This document shows positions 1 to 5,914 of a DNA stretch of 5,914 nt, piece by piece. The stretch is from the NCBI GenBank assembly GCA_030667205.1, contig DAOUWH010000115.1, positions 1-5,914 on the forward strand, read 5' to 3'. The position numbers and the translations under genes are program-made. Below the pieces are notes generated by a model. The model was given only the letters and a program-made list of their open reading frames with translations, was not told where the DNA came from and made no database searches. How positions within the stretch are numbered: the stretch's first letter is position 1; the number at the start of each line of letters is the position of its first letter. This DNA is from Nitrospirota bacterium. GTDB lineage: Bacteria > Nitrospirota > Thermodesulfovibrionia > Thermodesulfovibrionales > JdFR-86.

Positions 1-2617
1 ATACATACTTCACGACGGCCCCCCGTACGCCAACGGCCACATCCACATCGGCCACGCCCTGAACAAGATACTCAAGGACATAATCGTCAAATATAAATCC
101 ATGAAGGGATATAATGCGCCCTACGTGCCTGGATGGGACTGCCACGGCCTGCCCATAGAGCTGGAGGTGGACAAGAAGCTCGGCAAGAAAAAGGCCGAGA
201 TCGGCGTGCTCGAAAAGAGAAAGCTCTGCAGGGAGTACGCCGAGAAATTCCTCGACATCCAGCGCGAGGAGTTCAAGAGGCTCGGGGTCTTCGGCGACTG
301 GGATGCGCCCTACCTTACGATGTCCTACGACTACGAGGCCACAATCGTGAGGGAGCTGCTGGAGTTCGTAAAGCGCGGGAGCCTCTACAGGGGGAAAAAG
401 CCGGTCCACTGGTGCCCGTCGTGCGTGACGGCACTGGCCGAGGCCGAGGTCGAGTACGGCGACAAGGAGTCCCCATCTGTCTATGTGCGCTTTAAGCTAA
501 CCGAAAGCCCAGTCCCCGAGAGGGAATCATATCTTGTCATCTGGACCACCACGCCATGGACACTGCCTGCAAACCTGGCACTGGCCGTAAACCCCGGAGT
601 CGATTACGTTGCGGCAGAGGGAAGGGACGGCTCGGTAATCATCGTAGCGGAGTACCTTCTGCCGGGGCTTGTGGAGCGGAAAATGATAGCGGGCGATGTT
701 GCCTTGGCTAAATTCAAGGGTGCTGAGCTCGTCTGCCTCAAGGCAAAACATCCCTTTGTTGACAGAGAATCAGTCGTTATCGCCGGGGACTTCGTCTCGG
801 TAGAGGAAGGCACGGGGGTGGTGCACATCGCTCCGGGCCACGGCGAGGACGACTACGCCGCCGGGCTCAGGGAAGGCCTCGACATCTTCGCCCCGGTGGA
901 CCAGTTCGGCAAGTTTCAGGGCACGGGCGTGGAGGAGCTTGAAGGCCAGTTCGTCTTCAAGGCAAACGCGCACATTATCGAAATGCTCAAGGAACGTGGA
1001 GCCCTCCTCCATGAAGAGGCGCTCAGCCATTCCTACCCGCATTGCTGGCGGTGCAAAAAACCGGTCATATTCCGCGCCACCGAACAATGGTTCATCTCCA
1101 TGGAGAAAAACGGCCTCCGAAAGAAATGCCTTGATGAGATAACCAACGTTCAATGGATTCCCGCATGGGGCCGGGAGAGGATATACGGGATGGTGCAGAA
1201 CAGGCCCGACTGGTGTATATCGAGGCAGAGGGCATGGGGCGTTCCAATTACAGTGCTTTCATGCGAGGGATGCGGAGAGCCGGTATCAGACCGGGCATTC
1301 TTCGAAAAAACAGTACGACTCGTCGAGGAACACGGCGCCGACGTCTGGTTCAACAAAGGCGCCGAAGAATTTTTACCGGAAAATTACAAGTGCGAAAAAT
1401 GCGGAGGGAACTCCTTTAAAAAGGAGACGGACATCCTTGATGTCTGGTTCGACTCCGGCGTAAGCCACGTAGCCGTGCTTACCAAAGACCGGGGGCTCAG
1501 TTGGCCCGCCGACATGTACCTTGAGGGCTCCGACCAGCACAGGGGCTGGTTCCAGAGCTCGCTCCTGGAGTCGGTGGGCACGAGAGGGAAAGCCCCGTAT
1601 AGAACTGTCCTTACCCATGGCTTTACGGTGGACGGCAAGGGCAAGAAGATGTCCAAGTCCCTGGGCAATGTCGTGGCGCCCCAGGACATCATAAAGCAGA
1701 CCGGGGCCGAGATACTCAGGCTATGGGTCTCGGCCGAGGACTACCGCGGGGACGTAAGGATATCCAAGGAGATAATCGCCCGCCTCACCGAGGCCTACAG
1801 AAAGATAAGAAACACCGCGAGGTTCCTCCTCGGAAATCTTTACGACTACGGCGGTGAGCAGAGTGAGCTCCTTGAACTGGACCGATGGGCGCTCTCGAGG
1901 CTACAGGGGCTTGTGAAAAAGGTCTCCTCGGCATACGAAAGGTCCGACTTCCACGAGGTCTACCACAGGATTTACAATTTCTGCGTCGTGGACATGAGCT
2001 CTTTTTACCTGGACATCATCAAGGACAGGCTCTACACCTTCAGGGCGGACTCCCCCGAAAGGAGGGCCGCACAGCAGGTGCTCAACGAAGTGCTCGTAAC
2101 GATGACCCGGCTGATGGCCCCCGTCCTTTCATTTACCTCCGAGGAGATCTGGCAGTTCATAAAGGAAAAGCCCACCGAGAGCGTCTTCCTTGCGGACTTT
2201 CCCGAACCGAACGAGGAGATGATAGACGAGAGGCTTGAGGAAAAGTTGGAGAGGCTCATCGCCATAAGGGACGCGGTCTTAAAGGCCCTCGAACTTAAGC
2301 GGGCCGAAAAGTTCATAGGCAACTCGCTTGAGGCCAAAGTAAAACTTTATGCCCTGGGCGATACATTTAACCTTCTTAGCAAATATAAGGACTCTTTACC
2401 TGCGCTATTCATAGTCTCACAGGTGGAGATGATGCCCGAAGGTTCATCCCCGACAGGTCGTGACGTATATACTCCTGCGGAAGTCTCTGAACTCTGGGTG
2501 CTTATAGTGCAAGCCGAGGGCGAGAAATGCCAGCGCTGCTGGAACCGGAGCCCCTCGGTAGGCACGCTGAGCGACGCGCCGGAGATCTGCGAAAAGTGCT
2601 ACGGCCACATTAAATGA
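1..2617 (+). CDS. ileS: Isoleucyl-tRNA synthetase, type 1 (5' end missing)
   Basis: Cytoplasmic class I synthetase that attaches isoleucine to tRNA-Ile using ATP and edits mischarged valine. The frame is open from base 2, giving 871 visible residues; roughly 45-60 N-terminal residues are probably missing (usual length about 930). Numbering from base 2: the ATP-binding HIGH motif is residues 15-18 (44-55). The editing domain carries TTTPWTLPAN (within 542-574) and HIAPGHGEDDY (275-285). The second catalytic motif KMSKS is 549-553 (1646-1660). The anticodon-binding region follows. CxxC pairs at C138/141, C348/351, C421/424 and C464/467 fit the zinc ribbons of long bacterial enzymes, and a C-terminal CxxC-x16-CxxC (C843 to C866) is the terminal zinc site. 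Motif forms and the terminal zinc site indicate the type 1 (IleS1) rather than the eukaryote-like mupirocin-resistant type. The ATG at 101 is internal, because a start there would lose HIGH. The stop overlaps the lspA start by four bases. Identity is secure. Confidence 0.98.
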   Translation, partial: YILHDGPPYANGHIHIGHALNKILKDIIVKYKSMKGYNAPYVPGWDCHGLPIELEVDKKLGKKKAEIGVLEKRKLCREYAEKFLDIQREEFKRLGVFGDWDAPYLTMSYDYEATIVRELLEFVKRGSLYRGKKPVHWCPSCVTALAEAEVEYGDKESPSVYVRFKLTESPVPERESYLVIWTTTPWTLPANLALAVNPGVDYVAAEGRDGSVIIVAEYLLPGLVERKMIAGDVALAKFKGAELVCLKAKHPFVDRESVVIAGDFVSVEEGTGVVHIAPGHGEDDYAAGLREGLDIFAPVDQFGKFQGTGVEELEGQFVFKANAHIIEMLKERGALLHEEALSHSYPHCWRCKKPVIFRATEQWFISMEKNGLRKKCLDEITNVQWIPAWGRERIYGMVQNRPDWCISRQRAWGVPITVLSCEGCGEPVSDRAFFEKTVRLVEEHGADVWFNKGAEEFLPENYKCEKCGGNSFKKETDILDVWFDSGVSHVAVLTKDRGLSWPADMYLEGSDQHRGWFQSSLLESVGTRGKAPYRTVLTHGFTVDGKGKKMSKSLGNVVAPQDIIKQTGAEILRLWVSAEDYRGDVRISKEIIARLTEAYRKIRNTARFLLGNLYDYGGEQSELLELDRWALSRLQGLVKKVSSAYERSDFHEVYHRIYNFCVVDMSSFYLDIIKDRLYTFRADSPERRAAQQVLNEVLVTMTRLMAPVLSFTSEEIWQFIKEKPTESVFLADFPEPNEEMIDERLEEKLERLIAIRDAVLKALELKRAEKFIGNSLEAKVKLYALGDTFNLLSKYKDSLPALFIVSQVEMMPEGSSPTGRDVYTPAEVSELWVLIVQAEGEKCQRCWNRSPSVGTLSDAPEICEKCYGHIK

Positions 2618-3075
2618 AGCGAAAGCCCCTGTTCTTTCTGATACTGGCCCTTGCGGTTCTCCTCGACCAGCTTACAAAGTACCTTGCGAGCACCTTCATA
2701 AACCCCTACGAGCCCATTGAGGTGCTGCCCTTCCTCAGTCTCGTGAATGTAAAAAACGTGGGCGCGGCATTCGGGCTTTTCAGCTCCCTCGGAAACGTGT
2801 TCTTCATAGTGTTAACCCTCGTGGCGATAGCGATTATCCTTTTTCTCGCCATCAAGGAGAAGGACGGGTTCGTGGGCCTGACGCTGATACTTTCGGGCGC
2901 GGCAGGCAACCTCATAGACAGGCTCGTATTCGGCCATGTCAGGGACTTCATAGACCTGCACGCGGGCTCATACCACTGGCCCGCCTTCAATGTTGCGGAC
3001 TCCGCCCTCACGGTGGGCATCGCGGTGCTCATCGCAGGCTCGCTATTTCATAAGAAGCAAAAACCCGCATCTTAG
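2614..3075 (+). CDS. lspA: Lipoprotein signal peptidase (signal peptidase II)
   Basis: Inner-membrane aspartyl protease that removes signal peptides from diacylglyceryl-modified prolipoproteins, after Lgt and before Lnt. The protein has 153 residues, normal for the family. Hydrophobic segments lie near residues 5-17, 62-80, 86-101 and 131-145, giving the expected four membrane spans. Family motifs appear in order: DQLTK (18-22), NVGAAF (48-53), GNLIDR (98-103), VRDFID (109-114) and FNVADS (125-130). Asp111 and Asp129 align with the catalytic aspartate pair seen in the crystallised Pseudomonas enzyme; Asp102 in the GN..DR motif is also invariant. The C-terminus is a short basic tail (HKKQKPAS). 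The ATG at 2614 shares ATGA with the ileS stop and no good Shine-Dalgarno precedes it, so translation probably depends on ribosomes finishing ileS. No clear terminator follows. Identity is secure. Confidence 0.97.
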   Translation: MKRKPLFFLILALAVLLDQLTKYLASTFINPYEPIEVLPFLSLVNVKNVGAAFGLFSSLGNVFFIVLTLVAIAIILFLAIKEKDGFVGLTLILSGAAGNLIDRLVFGHVRDFIDLHAGSYHWPAFNVADSALTVGIAVLIAGSLFHKKQKPAS

Positions 3076-3123
3076 ACAGAAACCGTATCTTATTCCATAG
3101 GTTCTATCTGCAGCACATTTCCC

Positions 3124-3192
3124 ATATGACCGGAGGTAGCTATCCAAATCCTTTTCCCCTCCCTTGATGGGAGGGAAACCTGGATATGACCG
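3124..3192. repeat. Nine-base direct repeats bracketing a stem-loop
   Basis: The sequence ATATGACCG occurs at 3124-3132 and again at 3184-3192, exactly 60 bases apart. The interval contains the imperfect hairpin at 3141-3186, whose outer right arm overlaps the second copy. Nine-base duplications are a typical size for transposition target sites, so this could be the footprint of a small non-autonomous element, but there are no recognisable terminal inverted repeats beyond the hairpin arms. By a rough count, a 9-base match somewhere in a 185-base spacer is expected by chance in well under one case in ten, so the signal is suggestive only. Confidence 0.35.
3141..3186. repeat. Imperfect intergenic hairpin, possible dispersed palindromic repeat
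   Basis: The core stem is CCCTCCC (3157-3163) and GGGAGGG (3169-3175) around the loop TTGAT. It extends past one bulged C by TTT (3153-3155) against AAA (3176-3178). After a small internal loop, TATCCA (3141-3146) pairs with TGGATA (3181-3186). It lies between lspA and the cupin gene. No T-run follows on either strand, so it is not a standard rho-independent terminator. C-rich arms around a TTGAT-like loop resemble dispersed palindromic intergenic repeats seen in other bacterial genomes; that resemblance is from memory and untested. It could instead act as an RNA processing or 3'-end-stabilising structure for the ileS-lspA transcript. Confidence 0.5.
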
Positions 3193-3247
3193 TAATCATA
3201 GCCGTAGTGCCGGCTTGGTGATACTATTAAATCAAACGAACTTATTT

Positions 3248-3254
3248 AAAGGAG
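3248..3254 (+). promoter_or_regulatory. Ribosome binding site of the cupin gene
   Basis: AAAGGAG ends six bases before the ATG at 3261. This is the strongest Shine-Dalgarno sequence in the window and fixes the cupin start. The preceding 30 bases are AT-rich relative to their surroundings (3221-3250), as expected near a promoter, but no convincing -35/-10 pair could be found. The gene may be read from its own weak promoter or by readthrough from lspA. Confidence 0.75.
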
Positions 3255-3260
3255 AACGCC

Positions 3261-3590
3261 ATGCAGGTACTCGACCTGAAAAAGCTGATTAAGTTTCATC
3301 CGGACAAGATCTCAAGGGAGATGCTGGCCGAGACGCCCGAGATGCGGGTGGCCCTCATGTGCCTTGAGCCGGGCCAGGAGCTTAAGCCCCACAAGGCCCC
3401 GCTGAGGCTAATGATGTACTGCGTCGAGGGAAGCGGCACCTTCACGGTCGGAGACGAACAGATAGATGCCGACGCCAGGACCGCCATACTGTGCGACCCG
3501 ATGGTCCCGCACGGCTTTAGCGCGTCAAAAGGCGAGAAGCTCGTGGTGATGGCGGTGGTCACGCCCGCCGAGATGGAAGACGCGGATTAA
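3261..3590 (+). CDS. Small single-domain cupin protein of unknown function
   Basis: A 109-residue soluble protein without signal peptide or membrane span. Residues 35-60 match cupin motif 1 in outline: Gly38, five residues, His44, then the turn ending in Gly57 (CVEGSGTFTVGD). The second motif-1 histidine is Ala46 and the usual glutamate position is Leu50. Motif 2 is recognisable from VPHGF, with His84. Only two of the four usual metal ligands (His44, His84) therefore remain. The N-terminal 30 residues form a short lead-in and the C-terminus is acidic (EMEDAD). A cupin subgroup with an H-x-A-P variant of motif 1 is known to me, so the Ala is not unique, but the Leu is less usual. Small cupins include metal-dependent enzymes, isomerases and sugar- or effector-binding proteins; the neighbours (lspA upstream, convergent ilvN) give no clue. 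The start is set by a strong ribosome binding site. The fold is likely; no function is assigned. Confidence 0.88.
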   Translation: MQVLDLKKLIKFHPDKISREMLAETPEMRVALMCLEPGQELKPHKAPLRLMMYCVEGSGTFTVGDEQIDADARTAILCDPMVPHGFSASKGEKLVVMAVVTPAEMEDAD

Positions 3591-3718
3591 ACAACTCGTC
3601 TTGATGCTGTCATTGCGCGGTCGGGTCTCTCGACGCAGGGTCGATTCGACTTTCGCGGGAATACTAAAGAAGAGACCGGGTCTTAAAGAATTGACAAGTT
3701 AAAGCGTTGCGGTTCGGA

Positions 3719-3740
3719 TGGAAAGGGGCCGTGCCCCCTA
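3719..3740 (-). terminator. Weak candidate terminator at the end of ilvN
   Basis: On the minus strand the ilvN stop TAG (3740-3738) runs into GGGGC-ACG-GCCCC (3737-3725), extendable by a G:U and an A:U pair that include bases of the stop codon. It is followed by only three T residues (TTTCC). The stem is short but very GC-rich, and the T tract is poor for rho-independent termination. It is the best-placed hairpin to end the ilvBN transcript, but termination could be rho-dependent. Confidence 0.35.
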
Positions 3741-4226
3741 TCGGCCGACGGTGCCTTCGCGCTGGATGGCCACCTTGCCGGTTCTGACCATTTCCTTAAT
3801 GCCCATGGGCTTCATGATGTTGATGAAGGCCCTTATCTTGTCTTCGTCGCCGGTTATCTCGATGGTAAAAGTCTTCTCCGAGGAGTCCACGATCCTTCCC
3901 CTGAATATCTCGGCGAGCCTCAGGGCCTCGACCTTCATGTCGGCCTTCGGCGAGATCTTTAAAAGTATCATCTCCCGTTCGACGTGGTTGAGCTCTACCA
4001 TATCGGTAACTTTCACCACGTCTATAAGCTTGTTGAGCTGCTTGGTTATCTGCTCGATAATGAGGTCGTCGCCCGTTGTGACGATGGTCATCTGGGCAAG
4101 CTGCGGGTCCATCGTCTCGCCCACCGAGACGCTCTCGATGTTATAGCCCCTTCCGCTGAACAGGCCCGAGACCCTCGACAGAACGCCAAACTTGTTCTCT
4201 ACCAGTAGCGATATCGTATGTCTCAT
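3738..4226 (-). CDS. ilvN: Acetohydroxyacid synthase, regulatory (small) subunit
   Basis: Cytoplasmic subunit that binds the IlvB catalytic subunit, raises its activity and confers feedback inhibition by valine. The 162 residues match the usual length of the short bacterial form (E. coli IlvH is 163). An N-terminal ACT domain covers about residues 3-76, with NKFGVLSRV (11-19) and GRGYNIES (25-32). Gly14 and Asn29 are present at the positions whose mutation makes E. coli IlvH valine-resistant, so valine inhibition is predicted. The C-terminal small-subunit domain begins at HVEREMILLKI (about 81-91) and runs to the end. By length and sequence it resembles IlvH at least as much as E. coli IlvN; the symbol follows common usage for ilvBN pairs. 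The ATG directly abuts the ilvB stop (TAAATG). The symbol is the only uncertainty; the function is secure. Confidence 0.97.
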   Translation of the reverse strand: MRHTISLLVENKFGVLSRVSGLFSGRGYNIESVSVGETMDPQLAQMTIVTTGDDLIIEQITKQLNKLIDVVKVTDMVELNHVEREMILLKISPKADMKVEALRLAEIFRGRIVDSSEKTFTIEITGDEDKIRAFINIMKPMGIKEMVRTGKVAIQREGTVGR

Positions 4227-5914
4227 TTACTTCACCGCCTTGAGTTTGGCCTTCTTCTTTTTCTTCTCCGGCTCCTCGTAGAAGAGCATCTGGTCTATCG
4301 GGGCCCCGGCGGGCACCATCGGATAGACCTTCTCCTTCCAGTCCACAACGAAATCCATTATGACCGTATTCTTGGTCTTAAAAGCCTCCTTCAGCACCGG
4401 CTCGACCTCGGAGGGCTTCGTGGCCCTGAGCCCGACGGCGCCGTATGCCTCGGCGAGCTTGACGAAGTCCGGTGTTCCGTCGAGGCTGGTGTGCGAGTAC
4501 CTCTCTCCAAAGAAAAGCTCCTGCCACTGCCTGACCATCCCGAGGTAGCGGTTGTTCAGTATCGCGACCTTCACGGGCAGCTTGTTTATAACTGCGGTGG
4601 CAAGCTCCTGGATGTTCATCTGGATGCTTCCGTCGCCGGCGATATCAATGACGAGCTTGTCCGGGAACGCAAACTGGGCCCCTATCGCGGCGGGAAAGCC
4701 GTAGCCCATCGTGCCGAGCCCGCCTGAGGAAAGAAGCCTTCGGGGCTTGTCGAACTTGTAGAATTGCGCGGTCCACATCTGGTTCTGGCCGACCTCGGTC
4801 GTGATTATGGCGTCGCCTTTCGTAAGCTCGTATATCTTTTCAACCACGAACTGCGGTTTGATGACGTCCTTGTCAGTCCCGTACGCAAGGGGCCTCTCGA
4901 GCTTCCACGCATCTATCTGCATGAGCCACTTTTTCCTGACCGCACCCCACTGTTTATTGTCGCCCTCCTTCATTACCTTCAGAAGCGCCGACAGTATCCT
5001 TTTTCCATCGCCCACGACGGGTATGTCCACCCTGACGTTTTTCCTTATGGAGGTCGGGTCTATGTCGACGTGGACTATCTTTGCGTGAGGCGCAAAGGCG
5101 TCGGTCTTGCCCGTGACCCTGTCGTCAAAGCGCATGCCCACGGCAAGTATAAGGTCGGCCTCCTGGATTGCCTTGTTTGCGTAGTATGTGCCGTGCATGC
5201 CGGGCATGCCCAGAGAGAGCTTATGTGTGCCGGGGAAGGCGCCAAGCCCCATCAGCGTCAGTGCCACCGGTGTCTCGGCATACTGCGCCAGGTCCTTTAG
5301 CTCCTTGTGAGCCCCCGAGATAATGACCCCTCCGCCGGCTATTATCACCGGCCTCGTGGCCTTCGTAATGAGGTTTGCCGCCTTGGCAATCATCCACTTA
5401 TTGCCCTCGTAGGTCGGCTTGTAGCTGCGGATGTCGGCCTTCTGCCATACAAACTCCGTCTTGTCGACCATGACGTCCTTGGGCAGGTCTATGAGCACGG
5501 GGCCGGGCCTTCCGGAGGTCGCGATATAGAACGCCTCTTTCATTATTCCGGAGAGGTCCCGCACGTCTTTTACGAGAAAGTTGTACTTCGTGCAGGGCCG
5601 CGTGATGCCCACGATGTCAGCCTCCTGGAAGGCGTCGTTTCCGATAAGCATGGTGGGCACCTGTCCGGACATCACGACAAGGGGCACCGAGTCCATCGAG
5701 GCCGTGGCGATGCCGGTCACGGTGTTGGTCGCCCCGGGGCCGGAGGTTACGAGCACAACGCCGGGCTTGCCGCTCGACCTTGAGTAGCCGTCGGCGGCGT
5801 GCACCGCGCCCTGCTCGTGCCTTGTGAGGATGAGCTTCAGGTCCTTCTCGTCGTAAAGCAGGTCGAAGAGGTTAAGCACAACGCCTCCGGGATAGCCGAA
5901 GATGTGCTTTACGC
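4227..5914 (-). CDS. ilvB: Acetohydroxyacid synthase, catalytic (large) subunit (5' end missing)
   Basis: ThDP-, Mg- and FAD-dependent enzyme that condenses two pyruvates to acetolactate, or pyruvate with 2-oxobutyrate to acetohydroxybutyrate, starting valine/leucine and isoleucine synthesis. The frame is open to the window edge (561 visible residues; perhaps 10-25 N-terminal ones lost). Residues upstream of the GTG at 5879 continue the family pattern (FGYPGG), so that GTG is internal. The N-terminal pyrimidine-binding domain carries the catalytic glutamate in RHEQGA (codon 5814-5816) and the SGPGATN loop. The middle domain fits FAD binding (VGMRFDDRVTGK). The C-terminal diphosphate-binding domain has the metal/ThDP motif GDGS...NN (4551-4637) with Asp at 4632-4634. 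PMVPAGAPIDQML near the end is characteristic of AHAS and separates it from other ThDP enzymes. The protein ends in an unusual lysine-rich tail (KKKKKAKLKAVK, 4230-4265). ilvN follows without a gap. Confidence 0.98.
   Translation of the reverse strand, partial: VKHIFGYPGGVVLNLFDLLYDEKDLKLILTRHEQGAVHAADGYSRSSGKPGVVLVTSGPGATNTVTGIATASMDSVPLVVMSGQVPTMLIGNDAFQEADIVGITRPCTKYNFLVKDVRDLSGIMKEAFYIATSGRPGPVLIDLPKDVMVDKTEFVWQKADIRSYKPTYEGNKWMIAKAANLITKATRPVIIAGGGVIISGAHKELKDLAQYAETPVALTLMGLGAFPGTHKLSLGMPGMHGTYYANKAIQEADLILAVGMRFDDRVTGKTDAFAPHAKIVHVDIDPTSIRKNVRVDIPVVGDGKRILSALLKVMKEGDNKQWGAVRKKWLMQIDAWKLERPLAYGTDKDVIKPQFVVEKIYELTKGDAIITTEVGQNQMWTAQFYKFDKPRRLLSSGGLGTMGYGFPAAIGAQFAFPDKLVIDIAGDGSIQMNIQELATAVINKLPVKVAILNNRYLGMVRQWQELFFGERYSHTSLDGTPDFVKLAEAYGAVGLRATKPSEVEPVLKEAFKTKNTVIMDFVVDWKEKVYPMVPAGAPIDQMLFYEEPEKKKKKAKLKAVK
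4232..4236 (-). promoter_or_regulatory. Probable Shine-Dalgarno of ilvN inside the ilvB end
   Basis: On the minus strand GGTGA lies five bases before the ilvN ATG, within the last codons of ilvB. It can pair with the 3' end of 16S rRNA in the extended GGAGGTGA register. Since ilvB stops immediately before the ilvN start, ribosomes ending ilvB would sit on this site, so coupled re-initiation is likely and would keep subunit ratios linked. Confidence 0.45.

Noticed and set aside
770..1153. A 127-codon minus-strand frame inside ileS
   Set aside because: It is antisense to the conserved IleRS editing domain and has no ribosome site or domain; it is explained by codon bias.
1262..1402. The two CxxC pairs in the middle of IleRS as a possible inserted zinc-finger domain
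   Set aside because: These cysteines are a normal part of long bacterial IleRS enzymes (paired zinc sites known from the Thermus enzyme), so they are not an insertion.
3074..3109. Imperfect stem AGACAGAAACC / GGTTCTATCT right after the lspA stop, as a terminator
   Set aside because: The stem has a mismatch and a bulge, is AT-rich and has no T tract after it, so it does not qualify as a rho-independent terminator.
3215..3248. Possible promoter for the cupin gene (TTGGTG with TACTAT or TTATTT)
   Set aside because: Spacing and matches are poor for every pairing tried; only the ribosome binding site is convincing.
3691..3719. Perfect -35 hexamer TTGACA (3691-3696) on the + strand, which would drive antisense RNA into ilvN
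   Set aside because: The best -10 at 17-base spacing is TCGGAT, only three of six matches. A hexamer is expected a few times by chance in a window of this size.
3718..4146. A 142-codon open frame on the + strand opposite ilvN
   Set aside because: It is a shadow of the conserved ilvN frame: serine/methionine/leucine-rich, with no family resemblance.
4764..5300. A 178-codon open frame on the + strand opposite ilvB, and a 158-codon one at 5307-5783
   Set aside because: Both lie wholly antisense to a strongly conserved AHAS gene. They are arginine-, histidine-, glycine- and valine-rich in the way reversed GC-biased codons produce, and show no recognisable domain.

Overview
The window is a GC-rich piece of bacterial chromosome dominated by housekeeping genes. 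Coding is dense, G/C-ending codons predominate, and the genes form two tight transcription units facing each other. The proteins read like those of a Gram-negative lineage such as Nitrospirota or Desulfobacterota, but that is an impression from sequence style. The window has no rRNA, tRNA or clade-specific marker to settle it.

Left part (1-3075, + strand): the 3' portion of ileS (isoleucyl-tRNA synthetase, type 1 form, N-terminus cut by the window edge) is followed by lspA (lipoprotein signal peptidase). The two overlap by four bases (ATGA), a common pairing that suggests co-transcription and translational coupling. A 185-base intergenic spacer follows (3076-3260). It holds an imperfect stem-loop inside a pair of 9-base direct repeats, and then a good ribosome binding site for a small single-domain cupin gene (3261-3590, + strand). 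The cupin lacks two of the usual four metal ligands, and its role is unknown.

Right part (3738-5914, - strand): ilvB and ilvN encode the catalytic and regulatory subunits of acetohydroxyacid synthase, the first common step of branched-chain amino acid synthesis. The ilvB stop directly abuts the ilvN start (TAAATG). The ilvB 5' end, and any promoter or leader, lies beyond base 5914. The operon ends with ilvN: no ilvC follows, and the next gene is the convergent cupin. The 147-base spacer between the 3' ends of the cupin gene and ilvN (3591-3737) holds only weak hairpins.

Functionally, ileS charges isoleucine and ilvBN starts isoleucine, valine and leucine synthesis, so the window is loosely isoleucine-themed. 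The two units are divergently owned and convergently transcribed, and nothing shows co-regulation. I found no mobile element, CRISPR array, RNA gene or evident new system. The items most worth a second look are the degenerate cupin, the spacer stem-loop with its flanking repeats, and the lysine-rich tail of IlvB.
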